64,000 nucleotides of DNA, taken from positions 3,472,001-3,536,000 of the forward strand of contig NZ_JADBEK010000001.1 of NCBI RefSeq assembly GCF_014873145.1. Direction: 5' to 3'. This DNA comes from Nonomuraea angiospora (GTDB taxonomy: Bacteria > Actinomycetota > Actinomycetes > Streptosporangiales > Streptosporangiaceae). The notes below the pieces were generated by a model. The model saw only the letters and a list, made by a program, of their open reading frames with translations. It ran no database searches and had not been told where the DNA came from. The position numbers and the translations under genes were made by a program. How positions within the stretch are numbered: position 1 is the stretch's first letter; every line of letters starts with the position of its first letter. Below, piece by piece: positions 15,761 to 25,287 of this stretch.

Positions 15761-18700
15761 GCGCGGATCACCTCCTGCGACAGGGTGTTGCCGTTGACGT
15801 CGGCGGCCTTCAGCCGCAGCGAGACGAAGCCGGACGGCGAGCGGTCGAGCGTCGTCTCGTAACTCCGCTCGCCCTTGTCCCGCAGGCGGGCCGGCTTCCA
15901 GGTGGCGCCGTCGTCGTACGACACCTCCAGCGAGACGTCCTTGACCGCGCTCTCCTGCGCGCCCTCCTGGTGGTAGAGGGACAGGCCGAGCCGGTGCGAG
16001 CCGGCCTGGTTCTTCAGGTCCACGGGCGCGTCGAACGAGGCCAGCAGCAGCGGGATCACCGTCGTCCCCGTGGCCCGCTCCGAGCCGAACGTCCACACCG
16101 CCCTCGTACGGGTGGACAGCTTCGCCCACTCGGCCTCGTTGGCGAGGTCGTACTCGATCCGGTACGTGGCCCGCTCCGGCGGGAGCATCCCCGACCCCGA
16201 GGGCAGGTAGTTCGTCTGCAGCAGCAGCTTGTCGCCCTGGTAGAGCCGGAAGTCGCTCTTCAGGCCGTGCTCGAACATGCTGGTGTAGCCGTCGCCGTAG
16301 TTGCGGTCGGCGTCCACGAAGCCCTGCATCGAGATGCGCAGCCGGTCGCCGTCCCGGCGCAGCGGGTTGCGCGGGTTGATCCCGGGCATCAGCGGCTGCT
16401 TGAACAGCGTCCGGCCGACCCGCTCCCCCGCCTCGTAGGGGCGGAACTCCGGCGACGACATCAGGATGCGCGGCGTGTCGGGGTGCGGCCACATGTTGTT
16501 GTAGGACCGCTCGGGGCTGCCCGCCGACGAGCTCCACTTCAGCTCGGGGTCGGGGGTGACGTAGTCGGTGCGCGTGCGCGGCGTCTTGGCCAGGGGGAGG
16601 TTCGTGGAGATGGACGAGGTGTCCCACGGCTCGAAGACGAACCTGGCCTCGTTCATCGTCACGTCGTCGGCCAGCTGGCTGTGGTAGCCGGTCTCGATCC
16701 TGGCCAGCGACCTCGACCTGACCACGTACGCGAGCGAGTCGCGCACGCGGCCCTTCTCGCGCAGGTAGAGGTCGTAGACGTACGGGCTGGCGACGATGCC
16801 CTTGGCGAGGATCGGCACGGGCAGGTGCCGCAGCCGCGCGACCAGCTTGAGCCCCTCCTCGTGCGTCAGGCGCACGGTCGGGACGGCGAGCTTCACCATG
16901 TTGCCGCCGGTGGTCACGTCGGAGCCCGGCCGGTCACTGTAGACGGCGACCATCTTCGCCCCGGCCGCCGCGGCGGCGTTGGACTGGGTGGAGACGGGCA
17001 CGCCGTCCGTGCGGCGGATGACGGCGAGCTTGCCGCGCAGGTCGCGGGCCTTGATCTCCTCGGCGCTGCCCCGCCCCGCGTCCACGGCCATGAGCAGCCG
17101 GGTGCCGTCCAGGCGCGGGTACTCGGTGGAGAAGTCGCTGAACTGGACCGGGTCGACGTACTGCGGCTCCAGGTCCAGGCCCGGCGTGGACAGCTCGATC
17201 TCGGGGGCCGCCAGCCGCCAGCGGGTGGCGACGGTGAAGACGCCCTTGGTGACCTTCCTGGTGGGCTGGACGAACAGCCGCTCCTCGATCTGCGCACCGG
17301 GCGAGATCGTGGTGCCGCCGCGCAGCGCGGTGCCCTGCTCGCCGGAGCGGTACCACATGAGGGCCCCGGCGGCGCCGGTGTTCCGCTTGGTCCGGTGGTC
17401 GGGCGTCTCGACCTTCACCTCGACCGCCTTGCGGGCGTCCAGCACGACCTCGGTGTTCTCCGTGATCTTCATTTCCGGGTCGCCGAGCAGGCTCTCGTTG
17501 AGCGGCTTGCCGCCGGCGGTGCTGTCCTGCGTGGCGGGCATGGTGAAGATGTGGCCGAGCACGGAGTAGGTGCCGGGCTTGACCAGCAGGCAGGTGCCGG
17601 TGCCGTACTTCTGGTCGGTGCAGGGCTGGGAGGGGTCGCCGGGGAGCAGGCGGCCGACCAGGGTGCCCTCGTCCAGGTTGAGGACGGTGAAGCCGCCGCG
17701 GCCGGGGCGGCCGTCGCGGGCGATGCCGCGTACGCGCAGCTCGACGCGCTTGTCGTCGACGCTCGCGGTCAGCAGCGTGCGGACCGGGCCGCCGCCCGCG
17801 ACGGCGGCCGTCAGCTCCTGGCGCACCAGCCCGCTCCGGGCCGCCTTGGCCGTGACCGTCACCTCGGCCTTGCCGCCTGCGGGCACGGTGAGCTTCGACG
17901 GCTCGACCGTGAACGCGTCGCCGGCCGACAGGTCCAGCTCGGCGGGCGCCTGGCCGAGGTTGTGGTAGCCCACGGTGAGGCTCTTCCGCTCGCCGGTGGT
18001 GAGCTTGCCGAAGCTCGCCGAGCCCGTCGAGGCCACGACCGAGCCCTTGAGCGCGGCGGCCACGTCGATGCGGCCCGCGCCCTGCGCGTCCACGGCGATG
18101 TCCTGGCCGGGCCTGGCGGTGGCCATGAGCAGCGACTTCAGCTCGTTGCCGGCGATCCCCGGGCGGGCCTGGCGCAGCAGCGCCGCCGCGCCCGCGACGT
18201 GCGGGGTCGCCATCGAGGTGCCGGAGAGCGTGAGGGTGCCGCCGCCCGCCTTGGCGGCGGTGATGTCCACGCCGGGGGCGGTGACGTCGGGCTTGACCGA
18301 CAGGTCGGCCGTGATCGGGCCCCTGCTGGAGAACGGCGCCAGCGCGTCCCGCTTGTCCACCGCGCCGACGGTCAGCGCCTCGGGGGCGTCGCCCGGGGTG
18401 CCCACGCACCCGTCGCAGCCGTCGTTGCCGGCGGCCACCACGAACAGCGTGCCGTACTGCTTGCTGAGCCGCGTCACCGCCGCGGTGAGGGGGCCGCCGG
18501 CCGCGCGGTCGCCCAGGCTCATGTTGACGACCTCGGCGTGCTTCTCGCCGGCCGCCCACTCCATTCCGTCGATGATCCACGAGAGCTGGCCGTAGCCGTC
18601 GGCGTCGAGCACGCGGCCGTTGAGCAGCCGCGCGCCGGGCGCCACGCCCTTCCCGACGCCGCCCGCGCCGGTGCCCGCGACGGTGCTGGCGACGTGGGTG

Positions 18701-19479
18701 CCGTGCCCGTGGGGGTCGCCGGTGACGCTCTGGCCGGTGAAGTCGCGCTGGTCCGCGACCTTGCCGGCGAGGTCGGCGTGCGCGGCGTCCACGCCGGTGT
18801 CGAGGACGGCCACGGTCGTGCCGGTGCCGTCGTACCCGGCCGCCCACGCCTCGGGGGCGCCGATCTGCGGCACGCTCTGCTCCAGGTCCGGCCGCACCTT
18901 GCGGTCGAGCCAGATCTTCCGCACGCCCGCCAGCGGGCCCGACGCCCGCAGGCTCGGGGTGGCCAGCCTGGCCAGCTCCGCCCCGAACGCCGCGGCGTCC
19001 CGGGTCGCCACCGACACGCCCGCGCCGCCGATGCTCTCCAGCGTGCGGGTCTGCTTGACGGCGGGGATGGCGGCCTTGGCGGCGTTGCCCTCGTAGGTGA
19101 GGATGAGCGGGATGGCGCCTGCCGCGTAGCCCTGCTCGGCCAGCTCGGTCACGTTGAACAGCGCGGTGTCGAGCCGGTCGGGGACCAGGGCGGCGACGTC
19201 GTCGGGGACGACGGTCACGCCGGTGTCCGTCTCCAGCACCTGGAACGTCGGGACGGAGCCGTCCGCCCGCGGCGCGGGGGTGACCGTCACCGCGCGGTGC
19301 TCGCCGTCCACGGCCCGCACCTGCACCTGGTCACCGGTGATCAGTGTGATCTCGCCGGCCGGGGCGCTCGTGAACGCCATCGGCGGGCCGGCCGCTTCGG
19401 TGCCGGCGTGCGCGCCGGGTGCCGAGAGTAACGATGCGACCATGACCATGGAGACGGCCGCAACCCGCCATCGTCCCAT
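15745..19479 (-). CDS. Large secreted subtilisin-like serine protease (S8) with C-terminal PA and beta domains
   Basis: 1,244 residues. Sec signal peptide (AAVSMVMVASLLSAPGAHAG, cleavage about residue 25), then a roughly 180-residue propeptide. S8 catalytic domain about 205-480: Asp227 in AVLDTGVD, His259 in HGHGTHVAS, Asn352 in AAGND (oxyanion), Ser422 in GTSMATPHVAG. A beta-rich region follows (DLSAGDAFTVEPSKLTVPAG). Around residues 815-880, GKLAVIRRTDGVPVSTQSNAAAAAGAKMVAVYS resembles a protease-associated (PA) domain placed after, not inside, the catalytic domain. The last 350 residues are unassigned. CTGGAGG precedes the ATG. An extracellular protease for nutrient scavenging or proprotein processing is likely. 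Its end overlaps tetR by 16 bases. Confidence 0.93.
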   Translation of the reverse strand: MGRWRVAAVSMVMVASLLSAPGAHAGTEAAGPPMAFTSAPAGEITLITGDQVQVRAVDGEHRAVTVTPAPRADGSVPTFQVLETDTGVTVVPDDVAALVPDRLDTALFNVTELAEQGYAAGAIPLILTYEGNAAKAAIPAVKQTRTLESIGGAGVSVATRDAAAFGAELARLATPSLRASGPLAGVRKIWLDRKVRPDLEQSVPQIGAPEAWAAGYDGTGTTVAVLDTGVDAAHADLAGKVADQRDFTGQSVTGDPHGHGTHVASTVAGTGAGGVGKGVAPGARLLNGRVLDADGYGQLSWIIDGMEWAAGEKHAEVVNMSLGDRAAGGPLTAAVTRLSKQYGTLFVVAAGNDGCDGCVGTPGDAPEALTVGAVDKRDALAPFSSRGPITADLSVKPDVTAPGVDITAAKAGGGTLTLSGTSMATPHVAGAAALLRQARPGIAGNELKSLLMATARPGQDIAVDAQGAGRIDVAAALKGSVVASTGSASFGKLTTGERKSLTVGYHNLGQAPAELDLSAGDAFTVEPSKLTVPAGGKAEVTVTAKAARSGLVRQELTAAVAGGGPVRTLLTASVDDKRVELRVRGIARDGRPGRGGFTVLNLDEGTLVGRLLPGDPSQPCTDQKYGTGTCLLVKPGTYSVLGHIFTMPATQDSTAGGKPLNESLLGDPEMKITENTEVVLDARKAVEVKVETPDHRTKRNTGAAGALMWYRSGEQGTALRGGTTISPGAQIEERLFVQPTRKVTKGVFTVATRWRLAAPEIELSTPGLDLEPQYVDPVQFSDFSTEYPRLDGTRLLMAVDAGRGSAEEIKARDLRGKLAVIRRTDGVPVSTQSNAAAAAGAKMVAVYSDRPGSDVTTGGNMVKLAVPTVRLTHEEGLKLVARLRHLPVPILAKGIVASPYVYDLYLREKGRVRDSLAYVVRSRSLARIETGYHSQLADDVTMNEARFVFEPWDTSSISTNLPLAKTPRTRTDYVTPDPELKWSSSAGSPERSYNNMWPHPDTPRILMSSPEFRPYEAGERVGRTLFKQPLMPGINPRNPLRRDGDRLRISMQGFVDADRNYGDGYTSMFEHGLKSDFRLYQGDKLLLQTNYLPSGSGMLPPERATYRIEYDLANEAEWAKLSTRTRAVWTFGSERATGTTVIPLLLASFDAPVDLKNQAGSHRLGLSLYHQEGAQESAVKDVSLEVSYDDGATWKPARLRDKGERSYETTLDRSPSGFVSLRLKAADVNGNTLSQEVIRAYAVR

Positions 19480-19565
19480 GGACGACCTCCAGAGAATCGG
19501 TAAGCACGAATACCGAATTACTAGTCATCCGGATGGGCGTTGTCTATGAGGTTGGTGTGGCTAGA

Positions 19566-19581
19566 TCCCGACTTGTCGGGA
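19566..19581. promoter_or_regulatory. Perfect 16-base palindrome between protease and mannosidase genes
   Basis: TCCCGAC-TT-GTCGGGA lies in the 205-base divergent spacer, 87 bases before the protease start and 104 bases before the mannosidase start. It may be an operator for either gene or a short hairpin. The rest of the spacer is AT-richer than the coding flanks and must hold both promoters; TTGCTT at 19631-19636 is a possible -35 for the mannosidase. Confidence 0.45.
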
Positions 19582-19684
19582 ACCCGCCATCTGAGATGAT
19601 CCGGTTCGTGCATTGCCGGGGGCGATCAGGTTGCTTAACGTGCTAAAGGCTGATCTGTCGACTTTCCGTGGGGAGCCGCCTGAC

Positions 19685-22672
19685 ATGCATGATGACCGCA
19701 ACCTGGTCGAGGCCCGCCTGCAGCGGGTGCTGGACGAGCGCATCCGCCCGGCCGTGTACCCCGAGTCCGTCCCGCTGGAGGTGGCGGTCTGGCACGCGCC
19801 GGGCGAGCCCGTACCGGTCGCGGAGGGGCTGGCGGCGACGCCCGAGCCGATCGCGCCCGGCGCCGCGTGGGGCGCACCGTGGGGCACGAGCTGGTTCACG
19901 GTCACCGGCACGGTGCCCGCCGAATGGGCGGGCAGGACCGTGGAGGCCATCCTCGACCTGGGCTTCAACGAGAACATGCCGGGCTTCCAGTGCGAGGGCC
20001 TGGTCTACCGCCCCGACGGATCGCCGGTGAAGGGCCTCAACCCCCGCAACCAGTGGGTACGTGTCGGCTCCCCCGCCGAGGGCGGCGAGCGGGTACGCCT
20101 GCACGTCGAGGCCGCCTCCAACCCCGTCATCCTCGGTTTCCCGCCCTTCCGGCCGACCCACCTCGGCGACAAGGAGACGGCCGGGAGCGACCCGCTGTAC
20201 CGGCTGGCCCGCATGGACCTGGCCGTCTTCGACGAGAGCGTGTGGCAGCTCGTGATGGACCTGGAGGTGCTGGGCGAGCTGATGCTGGAGCTGCCCGCCG
20301 ACGGCACCCGCCGCTGGGAGCTGCTGCGGGCCCTGGAGCGGGCGCTGGACGCCGTCGATCTGCAGGACGTCAACGGCACGGCGGACGCCGCCCGGGCCGA
20401 GCTGACCGGCGTGCTGTCGTCCCCGGCGGCGCCCTCGGCGCACCGGATCAGCGCCGTCGGCCACGCGCACATCGACTCGGCCTGGCTGTGGCCGCTGCGC
20501 GAGACCGTGCGCAAGGTGGCCCGCACCGCCTCGAACATGACAGCCCTGCTGGAGGACGAGCCGGACTTCGTGTTCGCGATGTCGCAGGCGCAGCAGTGGG
20601 CGTGGATCAAGGAGCACCGCCCCGAGGTGTGGGCGAAGGTGACCAAGGCGGTGGCCGCGGGCCGGTTCGTCCCGGCGGGCGGCATGTGGGTGGAGTCCGA
20701 CACGAACATGCCCGGCTCCGAGGCCATGGCCCGGCAGTTCGTGCACGGCAAGCGCTTCTTCATCGACGAGTTCGGCATCGACAACGAGGAGGTGTGGCTG
20801 CCGGACACGTTCGGCTTCGCGGCGGGGCTGCCGCAGATCATCAGGGCGGCCGGGTCGAAGCGGCTGCTCACGCAGAAGATCTCGTGGAGCCAGACGAACA
20901 CGTTCCCGCACCACACGTTCCTGTGGGAGGGCATCGACGGGACGCGGATCTTCACGCACTTCCCGCCGGTGGACACCTACAACTGCTCGATGAGCGGCCA
21001 CCAGCTGGCGCACGCGGCCCGAAACTTCAAGGACAAGGGCGTCGCGCGGCACTCGCTCGCGCCGACGGGCTGGGGCGACGGGGGCGGCGGCACGACGCGC
21101 GAGATGGTCGCCAAGGCGGCCAGGGTGCGCGATCTGGAGGGCTCGCCCGCCGTCACGTGGGAACCGCCCGCCCACTTCTTCGCCAAGGCCGAGGCCGAGT
21201 ACCCCAACCCGCCGGTCTGGGTCGGCGAGCTCTACCTGGAGCTGCACCGCGCCACGCTCACCAGCCAGGCCAAGACCAAGCAGGGCAACCGGCGCAGCGA
21301 GTCGCTGCTGCGGGAGGCCGAGCTGTGGGCGGCCACCGCGGCCGTGCGCGCCGGGGCCGCTTACCCGTACGAGCGGCTCGACCGGATCTGGAAGACGGTG
21401 CTGCTGCACCAGTTCCACGACATCCTGCCGGGCTCGTCGATCGCGTGGGTGCACCGGGAGGCGCGCAGGACGTACGAGGCGGTGGCCGCGGAGCTGAACG
21501 AGATCATCGACACCGCGCAGCGCGCCCTGGCCGGCGAGGGCGACCGCCGCGTGGTCTTCAACGGCGCCCCGCACACCCGCCACGGCGTGCCGGCTGGGGG
21601 CGCCCGGACCGTCTCCGGCGTGCGGCGGACGGAGCCGCGCGAGCGCGACGGCGGCGGCTTCGTCCTCGAGAACGACCTGCTCAGGGTGGAGATCGACGCC
21701 CGCGGCCTGGTCGTGTCCGCCTACGATCTGACGGCGGGCCGGGAGAGCGTCCCGCCCGGCCAGGCGGCGAACCTCCTGCAGCTCCACCCCGACTTCCCCA
21801 ACAAGTGGGACGCCTGGGACGTGGACGAGTTCTACCGCAACACGGTCACCGACCTCGTGGACGCCGACGAGGTGAGCCTCGACGGCGACGGGGTCCGGAT
21901 CCGGCGCTCGTTCGGGTCCTCCACGGTGACGCAGGTGCTCACGCTGGCCGGCGGGCGGCTCGACATCCTCACCGAGGTCGACTGGCACGAGACGGAGAAG
22001 TTCCTCAAGCTGGCCTTCCCGCTGGACCTGCGCGCCGACCGGTACGCCTCCGAGAGCCAGTACGGCCACGCCTACCGCGCCACGCACACCAACACGAGCT
22101 GGGAGGCGGCCAAGTTCGAGGCGTGCAACCACCGCTTCGTGCACGTGGAGGAGCCGGGCTGGGGCGTCGCGCTGGTCAACGACTCGACCTACGGCCACGA
22201 CGTCACCCGGGCCGTCCGCCCGGACTCGGGCACGACCACCACCGTGCGCGTCTCGCTGCTGCGCGCCCCGCGCTTCCCCGACCCGGAGACCGACCAGGGC
22301 GTGCACCGCTTCCGGCACGCGCTCGTGCCGGGCGCGACGATCGGCGACGCGGTGCGCGAGGGCTACTTCGTCAACCTGCCCGAGCGCCTGGTGACCGGCG
22401 CGGCTACGGAGGTGGAGCCGCTGGTCACGGTGGACGACGACGCCGTGGTGGTGACCGCGGTCAAGCTGGCCGACGACGGGAGCGGGGACGTGGTCGTACG
22501 CTTCCACGAGTCGAGGGGCGGCCGGGCCCGCGCCACGCTCACGCCGGGCTTCCCCGTCGCCGAGGTCGTCGCCACCGACCTGCTGGAGCGCCCCACGGGG
22601 GCGCCGGGGCAGGGCCTGTCGGTGTCGCTGCGCCCGTTCGAGCTGGTCACGCTCCGGCTGAAGCGGGCCTAG
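19685..22672 (+). CDS. Alpha-mannosidase, glycoside hydrolase family 38
   Basis: 995 residues from the ATG at 19685, which has GGGGAG upstream; the frame is open 72 bases further up. GH38 catalytic core: zinc ligands in HAHIDSAWLWP (His260, Asp264 region) and nucleophile Asp339 in WVESDTNMPGSEAMARQF, followed by WLPDTFGF and the middle helix GDGGGG. The C-terminal half is the beta-sandwich of cytosolic-type mannosidases. No signal peptide, so it acts on imported oligosaccharides. It converges on a ROK regulator (4-base overlap of stops) whose other neighbour is a sugar ABC operon, suggesting that the three units handle a mannosyl or related alpha-glycoside. The retaining mechanism is known for the family. 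Confidence 0.95.
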   Translation: MHDDRNLVEARLQRVLDERIRPAVYPESVPLEVAVWHAPGEPVPVAEGLAATPEPIAPGAAWGAPWGTSWFTVTGTVPAEWAGRTVEAILDLGFNENMPGFQCEGLVYRPDGSPVKGLNPRNQWVRVGSPAEGGERVRLHVEAASNPVILGFPPFRPTHLGDKETAGSDPLYRLARMDLAVFDESVWQLVMDLEVLGELMLELPADGTRRWELLRALERALDAVDLQDVNGTADAARAELTGVLSSPAAPSAHRISAVGHAHIDSAWLWPLRETVRKVARTASNMTALLEDEPDFVFAMSQAQQWAWIKEHRPEVWAKVTKAVAAGRFVPAGGMWVESDTNMPGSEAMARQFVHGKRFFIDEFGIDNEEVWLPDTFGFAAGLPQIIRAAGSKRLLTQKISWSQTNTFPHHTFLWEGIDGTRIFTHFPPVDTYNCSMSGHQLAHAARNFKDKGVARHSLAPTGWGDGGGGTTREMVAKAARVRDLEGSPAVTWEPPAHFFAKAEAEYPNPPVWVGELYLELHRATLTSQAKTKQGNRRSESLLREAELWAATAAVRAGAAYPYERLDRIWKTVLLHQFHDILPGSSIAWVHREARRTYEAVAAELNEIIDTAQRALAGEGDRRVVFNGAPHTRHGVPAGGARTVSGVRRTEPRERDGGGFVLENDLLRVEIDARGLVVSAYDLTAGRESVPPGQAANLLQLHPDFPNKWDAWDVDEFYRNTVTDLVDADEVSLDGDGVRIRRSFGSSTVTQVLTLAGGRLDILTEVDWHETEKFLKLAFPLDLRADRYASESQYGHAYRATHTNTSWEAAKFEACNHRFVHVEEPGWGVALVNDSTYGHDVTRAVRPDSGTTTTVRVSLLRAPRFPDPETDQGVHRFRHALVPGATIGDAVREGYFVNLPERLVTGAATEVEPLVTVDDDAVVVTAVKLADDGSGDVVVRFHESRGGRARATLTPGFPVAEVVATDLLERPTGAPGQGLSVSLRPFELVTLRLKRA

Positions 22673-23850
22673 CCGCTGAGGAGGGCGCCCAGGCGGGGCG
22701 CGTACGTGGCGTGGAAGACCAGTGAGGCCGCGCCGATCGCGGCGGCGTCGGCCGCGATCGGCGAGGTCTCCACGCGGACGGCGTGCAGCCGCCTGGCCAG
22801 CGTCCTGGTGGACACGGCCCGCGCGATGACCTCGCGGTAGAGCTCCCCCACCTCCCTGAGCGCGGGCCCGCCGAGCACGAGCAGGTCGATGTCCAGCAGG
22901 TTGACCACGCTGACGGCGGCGTCGGCCAGTCGCTCCGCCACCCGTTCGATCACCCGCCGCGCCTCGGGCTCCCCCTCGGCGGCGGCCGCGCAGACGGCCT
23001 GGTGGGAGGCGCGCCCGCCCATGGCGGCCTCGATGGCGCTCGGGCAGCAGACCGCCTCCACGCACCCCCGGTTGCCGCAGTAGCACTCGGGCCCGTCGGG
23101 CTCGACCGTCATGTGCCCGAACTCGGCCGCGTTCAACGACCGCCCCCGATATACCTGGTTATCCAGAAATATCCCGCCACCGATGCCCGTCCCCAGGTAC
23201 AGGTAGGCGAAGCTCGGCGTGGTCCGCGCGATCCCGGCCCACCGCTCCCCGATCGCCGCGGCGGTGGCGTCGTTGTCCACGGTCACCGGGAACCGCGTGT
23301 GCTCGCGCAGCAGCGCCTTGATCGGCACCCGGTCCCATTCGGGCAGCCTGGGCGGCGAGACCATCACCCCGTCCCCGTCCAGCGGCCCCGGGCAGGCCAG
23401 CCCCACCCCGAGCACCTTGCCGTCCGCCACGCCCGCCTCCCGCAGGATCCGCCGCGCGGCCCTGGCCATCTGCCGGACCACCGCCTCGGGCTCCAGGCCG
23501 GGCCGTACGGGCAGGCGCAGCCGCTCGACCGGCCGCCCGGCCAGATCGGCCAGCACGCACGAGATCTCCCCGGGGTCGAAGTGCACCCCGACCGCGTAGC
23601 CGGCGTCCGGGTCCACGCGCAGGATCGTGCGCGGCTTGCCCCCGCCCGACGGCACGGACCCGTCCTCGACGACGAGCCCCTCCTCCAGCAGCCTGCGCAC
23701 GATCACGGACACGGTCTGCGCGGTCAGCCGGGTGCGGGCGGCGATCTGCACGCGGCTGATGCCGTCGGACGCCTGGATCGCCTCCAGGACCACGGCCCGG
23801 TTGTAGCTCCCCACCTTGGGCAAGTTCGTGCCCAGTCGCATGTGAGCCAT
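22669..23850 (-). CDS. ROK-family transcriptional repressor
   Basis: 393 residues, full length for NagC/Mlc/XylR-type ROK repressors. N-terminal winged helix: GSYNRAVVLEAIQASDGISRVQIAARTRLTAQTVSVIVRRLLEEGLV. ROK domain: GVGLACPGPLDG, the ND motif VDNDATAAA (about 191-199), LGTGIGGGIFL, and the zinc motif CYCGNRGC (Cys256, Cys258, Cys263 with His246). A second ATG three codons in is an alternative start; neither has a clear Shine-Dalgarno. The divergent ABC operon is separated by a spacer with a perfect 19-base operator-like palindrome, so it most likely represses that operon and senses its sugar. Confidence 0.92.
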   Translation of the reverse strand: MAHMRLGTNLPKVGSYNRAVVLEAIQASDGISRVQIAARTRLTAQTVSVIVRRLLEEGLVVEDGSVPSGGGKPRTILRVDPDAGYAVGVHFDPGEISCVLADLAGRPVERLRLPVRPGLEPEAVVRQMARAARRILREAGVADGKVLGVGLACPGPLDGDGVMVSPPRLPEWDRVPIKALLREHTRFPVTVDNDATAAAIGERWAGIARTTPSFAYLYLGTGIGGGIFLDNQVYRGRSLNAAEFGHMTVEPDGPECYCGNRGCVEAVCCPSAIEAAMGGRASHQAVCAAAAEGEPEARRVIERVAERLADAAVSVVNLLDIDLLVLGGPALREVGELYREVIARAVSTRTLARRLHAVRVETSPIAADAAAIGAASLVFHATYAPRLGALLSG

Positions 23851-23864
23851 GTCACCACAGAGTG

Positions 23865-23894
23865 TTGACTTAGTAAATCAAATAGATTTACGTT
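23865..23894. promoter_or_regulatory. ROK operator palindrome overlapping a likely promoter
   Basis: GTAAATC-AAATA-GATTTAC at 23873-23891 is a perfect inverted repeat with seven-base arms, AT-rich as NagC/Mlc-type operators are. TTGACT at 23865-23870 and TACGTT at 23889-23894 (18-base spacer) could form the promoter of the sugar-binding-protein gene, which the palindrome would block. The site is 22 bases from the ROK start and 38 bases from the ABC start, so it can serve both. Confidence 0.75.
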
Positions 23895-23928
23895 CTCCGC
23901 AAACCCAAGGCAACACGGGGAGCGCGTG

Positions 23929-25287
23929 ATGAAACGTACGCTGGCCGGTTCTCTTCTCCTCCTCCTGACAGCCGTCGCCGGGTGCGGCGGCGGCACCCCG
24001 CAGAACACCTCAGGCGCCAAGGAACTCGAGGTCCTCTACAAGGTCGAGACGACGTGGCCGTACCTGGAGAAGATGCTCGGCGCCGCCAAGAAGCAGTACG
24101 AGTCCGCCCACCCGGGCGTCACGATCAAGCTCACGGCCGTCCAGGGCAACAACGAGGCCTACTACACGAAGCTGGCGCTGCTCAACCGCTCCCCCGACTC
24201 GGCCCCGGACCTCTACTACCACGACACGTTCCAGGTCAACGCGGACGTCGCGGCCGGCAAGCTGGCCCCGCTCGACGACTACCTGGCCAAGTGGCCCGAC
24301 TGGAGCACCCAGTTCCCCGACTCGGTCAAGCAGGCCGCCAAGGGCGGCGACGGCAAGATCTACGGCGTGCCGATCAGCACGGACACGCGCGGCCTCTGGT
24401 ACCAGAAGGACGTCTTCGCCAAGGCCGGCCTGCCGGTGCCGTGGGAGCCGAAGACCTGGAACGACGTGCTGACGGCAGCCCGCACGATCAAGCAGAAGCT
24501 GCCCGGCGTCGTCCCGTTCAGCATGTACGCCACCAAGATCCACGGCGAGGCGTCGACCATGCAGGGCTTCGAGATGCTCCTGTACGGCACGCCGGGCGGC
24601 ACCCTCTACGACGACGCGCAGAAGAAGTGGGTGGCCGGCGGCAAGAACTTCACCGACGCCCTGACCTTCGTCAACACCGTCTTCCGGGAGGAGCTGGGCC
24701 CGAAGCAGGCCGACGCCCACAACGCCAAGCTCGGCGACAAGGTGACCATGGAGTGGTTCCCCGAGGCCAAGCTCGGCATCTCCCTCGACGGGGCCTGGGC
24801 GAGCTCGGCCTGGAAGCCCACCGGCACCAAGCCGTGGCCCGAGTGGACGGAGAAGATCGGCTGGACGCCCATGCCGACGCAGAACGGCGAGGCGCCGGGC
24901 GCGGTCAGCATGTCGGGCGGCTGGGTCATGGCGATGAGCGCGTACACCAAGCACAAGCAGGAGGCGTTCGACTTCATCACGACGGCCACGAACAAGGAGA
25001 ACTCGATGGCGTACTCGGTCGGCACGGGTGACCTGGCGCCCCGCAAGGACGTGGCCGCCGACCCGAAGTACAGCGCCGACAACCCGAGCGTCAAGTTCTG
25101 GACCGACCTGGCCTCCGTCACCCACTACCGGCCCGCGTACGAGGTGTACCCGAAGGTGTCCACCCAGGTCCAGGAGGCCATGGAGGCGGTCGTGACCGGC
25201 TCGCGCACCCCTGAGGAGGCCACCGCGAACTATGCCAAGGCGCTCCCGGCCGCGGTCGGCGGACCCGACAAGGTCCTGTCGCGATGA
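23929..25287 (+). CDS. Sugar ABC transporter substrate-binding lipoprotein
   Basis: 452 residues from the ATG preceded by GGGGAG; a GTG one codon upstream is too near that site. Lipobox VAGC with Cys19. The body is a family-1 (MalE-like) solute-binding protein: KVETTWPYLEKMLGAAKKQYESAHPGVTIKLT, DLYYHDTFQVNADVAAGKLAPLDDYLAKW, GVPISTDTRGLWYQKDVFAKAGL and SGGWVMAMSAYTKHKQEAFDFI. First gene of a three-gene importer controlled by the divergent ROK repressor. Its stop overlaps the first permease (ATGA). Ligand probably an oligosaccharide related to the alpha-mannosidase next door. Confidence 0.93.
   Translation: MKRTLAGSLLLLLTAVAGCGGGTPQNTSGAKELEVLYKVETTWPYLEKMLGAAKKQYESAHPGVTIKLTAVQGNNEAYYTKLALLNRSPDSAPDLYYHDTFQVNADVAAGKLAPLDDYLAKWPDWSTQFPDSVKQAAKGGDGKIYGVPISTDTRGLWYQKDVFAKAGLPVPWEPKTWNDVLTAARTIKQKLPGVVPFSMYATKIHGEASTMQGFEMLLYGTPGGTLYDDAQKKWVAGGKNFTDALTFVNTVFREELGPKQADAHNAKLGDKVTMEWFPEAKLGISLDGAWASSAWKPTGTKPWPEWTEKIGWTPMPTQNGEAPGAVSMSGGWVMAMSAYTKHKQEAFDFITTATNKENSMAYSVGTGDLAPRKDVAADPKYSADNPSVKFWTDLASVTHYRPAYEVYPKVSTQVQEAMEAVVTGSRTPEEATANYAKALPAAVGGPDKVLSR

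Noticed and set aside
15196..19431. Very long plus-strand ORF opposite the subtilase
   Set aside because: Arg/Gly/Val/His-rich shadow with no domain; the minus-strand frame has all S8 protease motifs.
19643..23086. 1,147-codon minus-strand ORF opposite the mannosidase
   Set aside because: Antisense shadow of GH38 and of the end of the ROK gene; composition is that of a GC-rich mirror frame.
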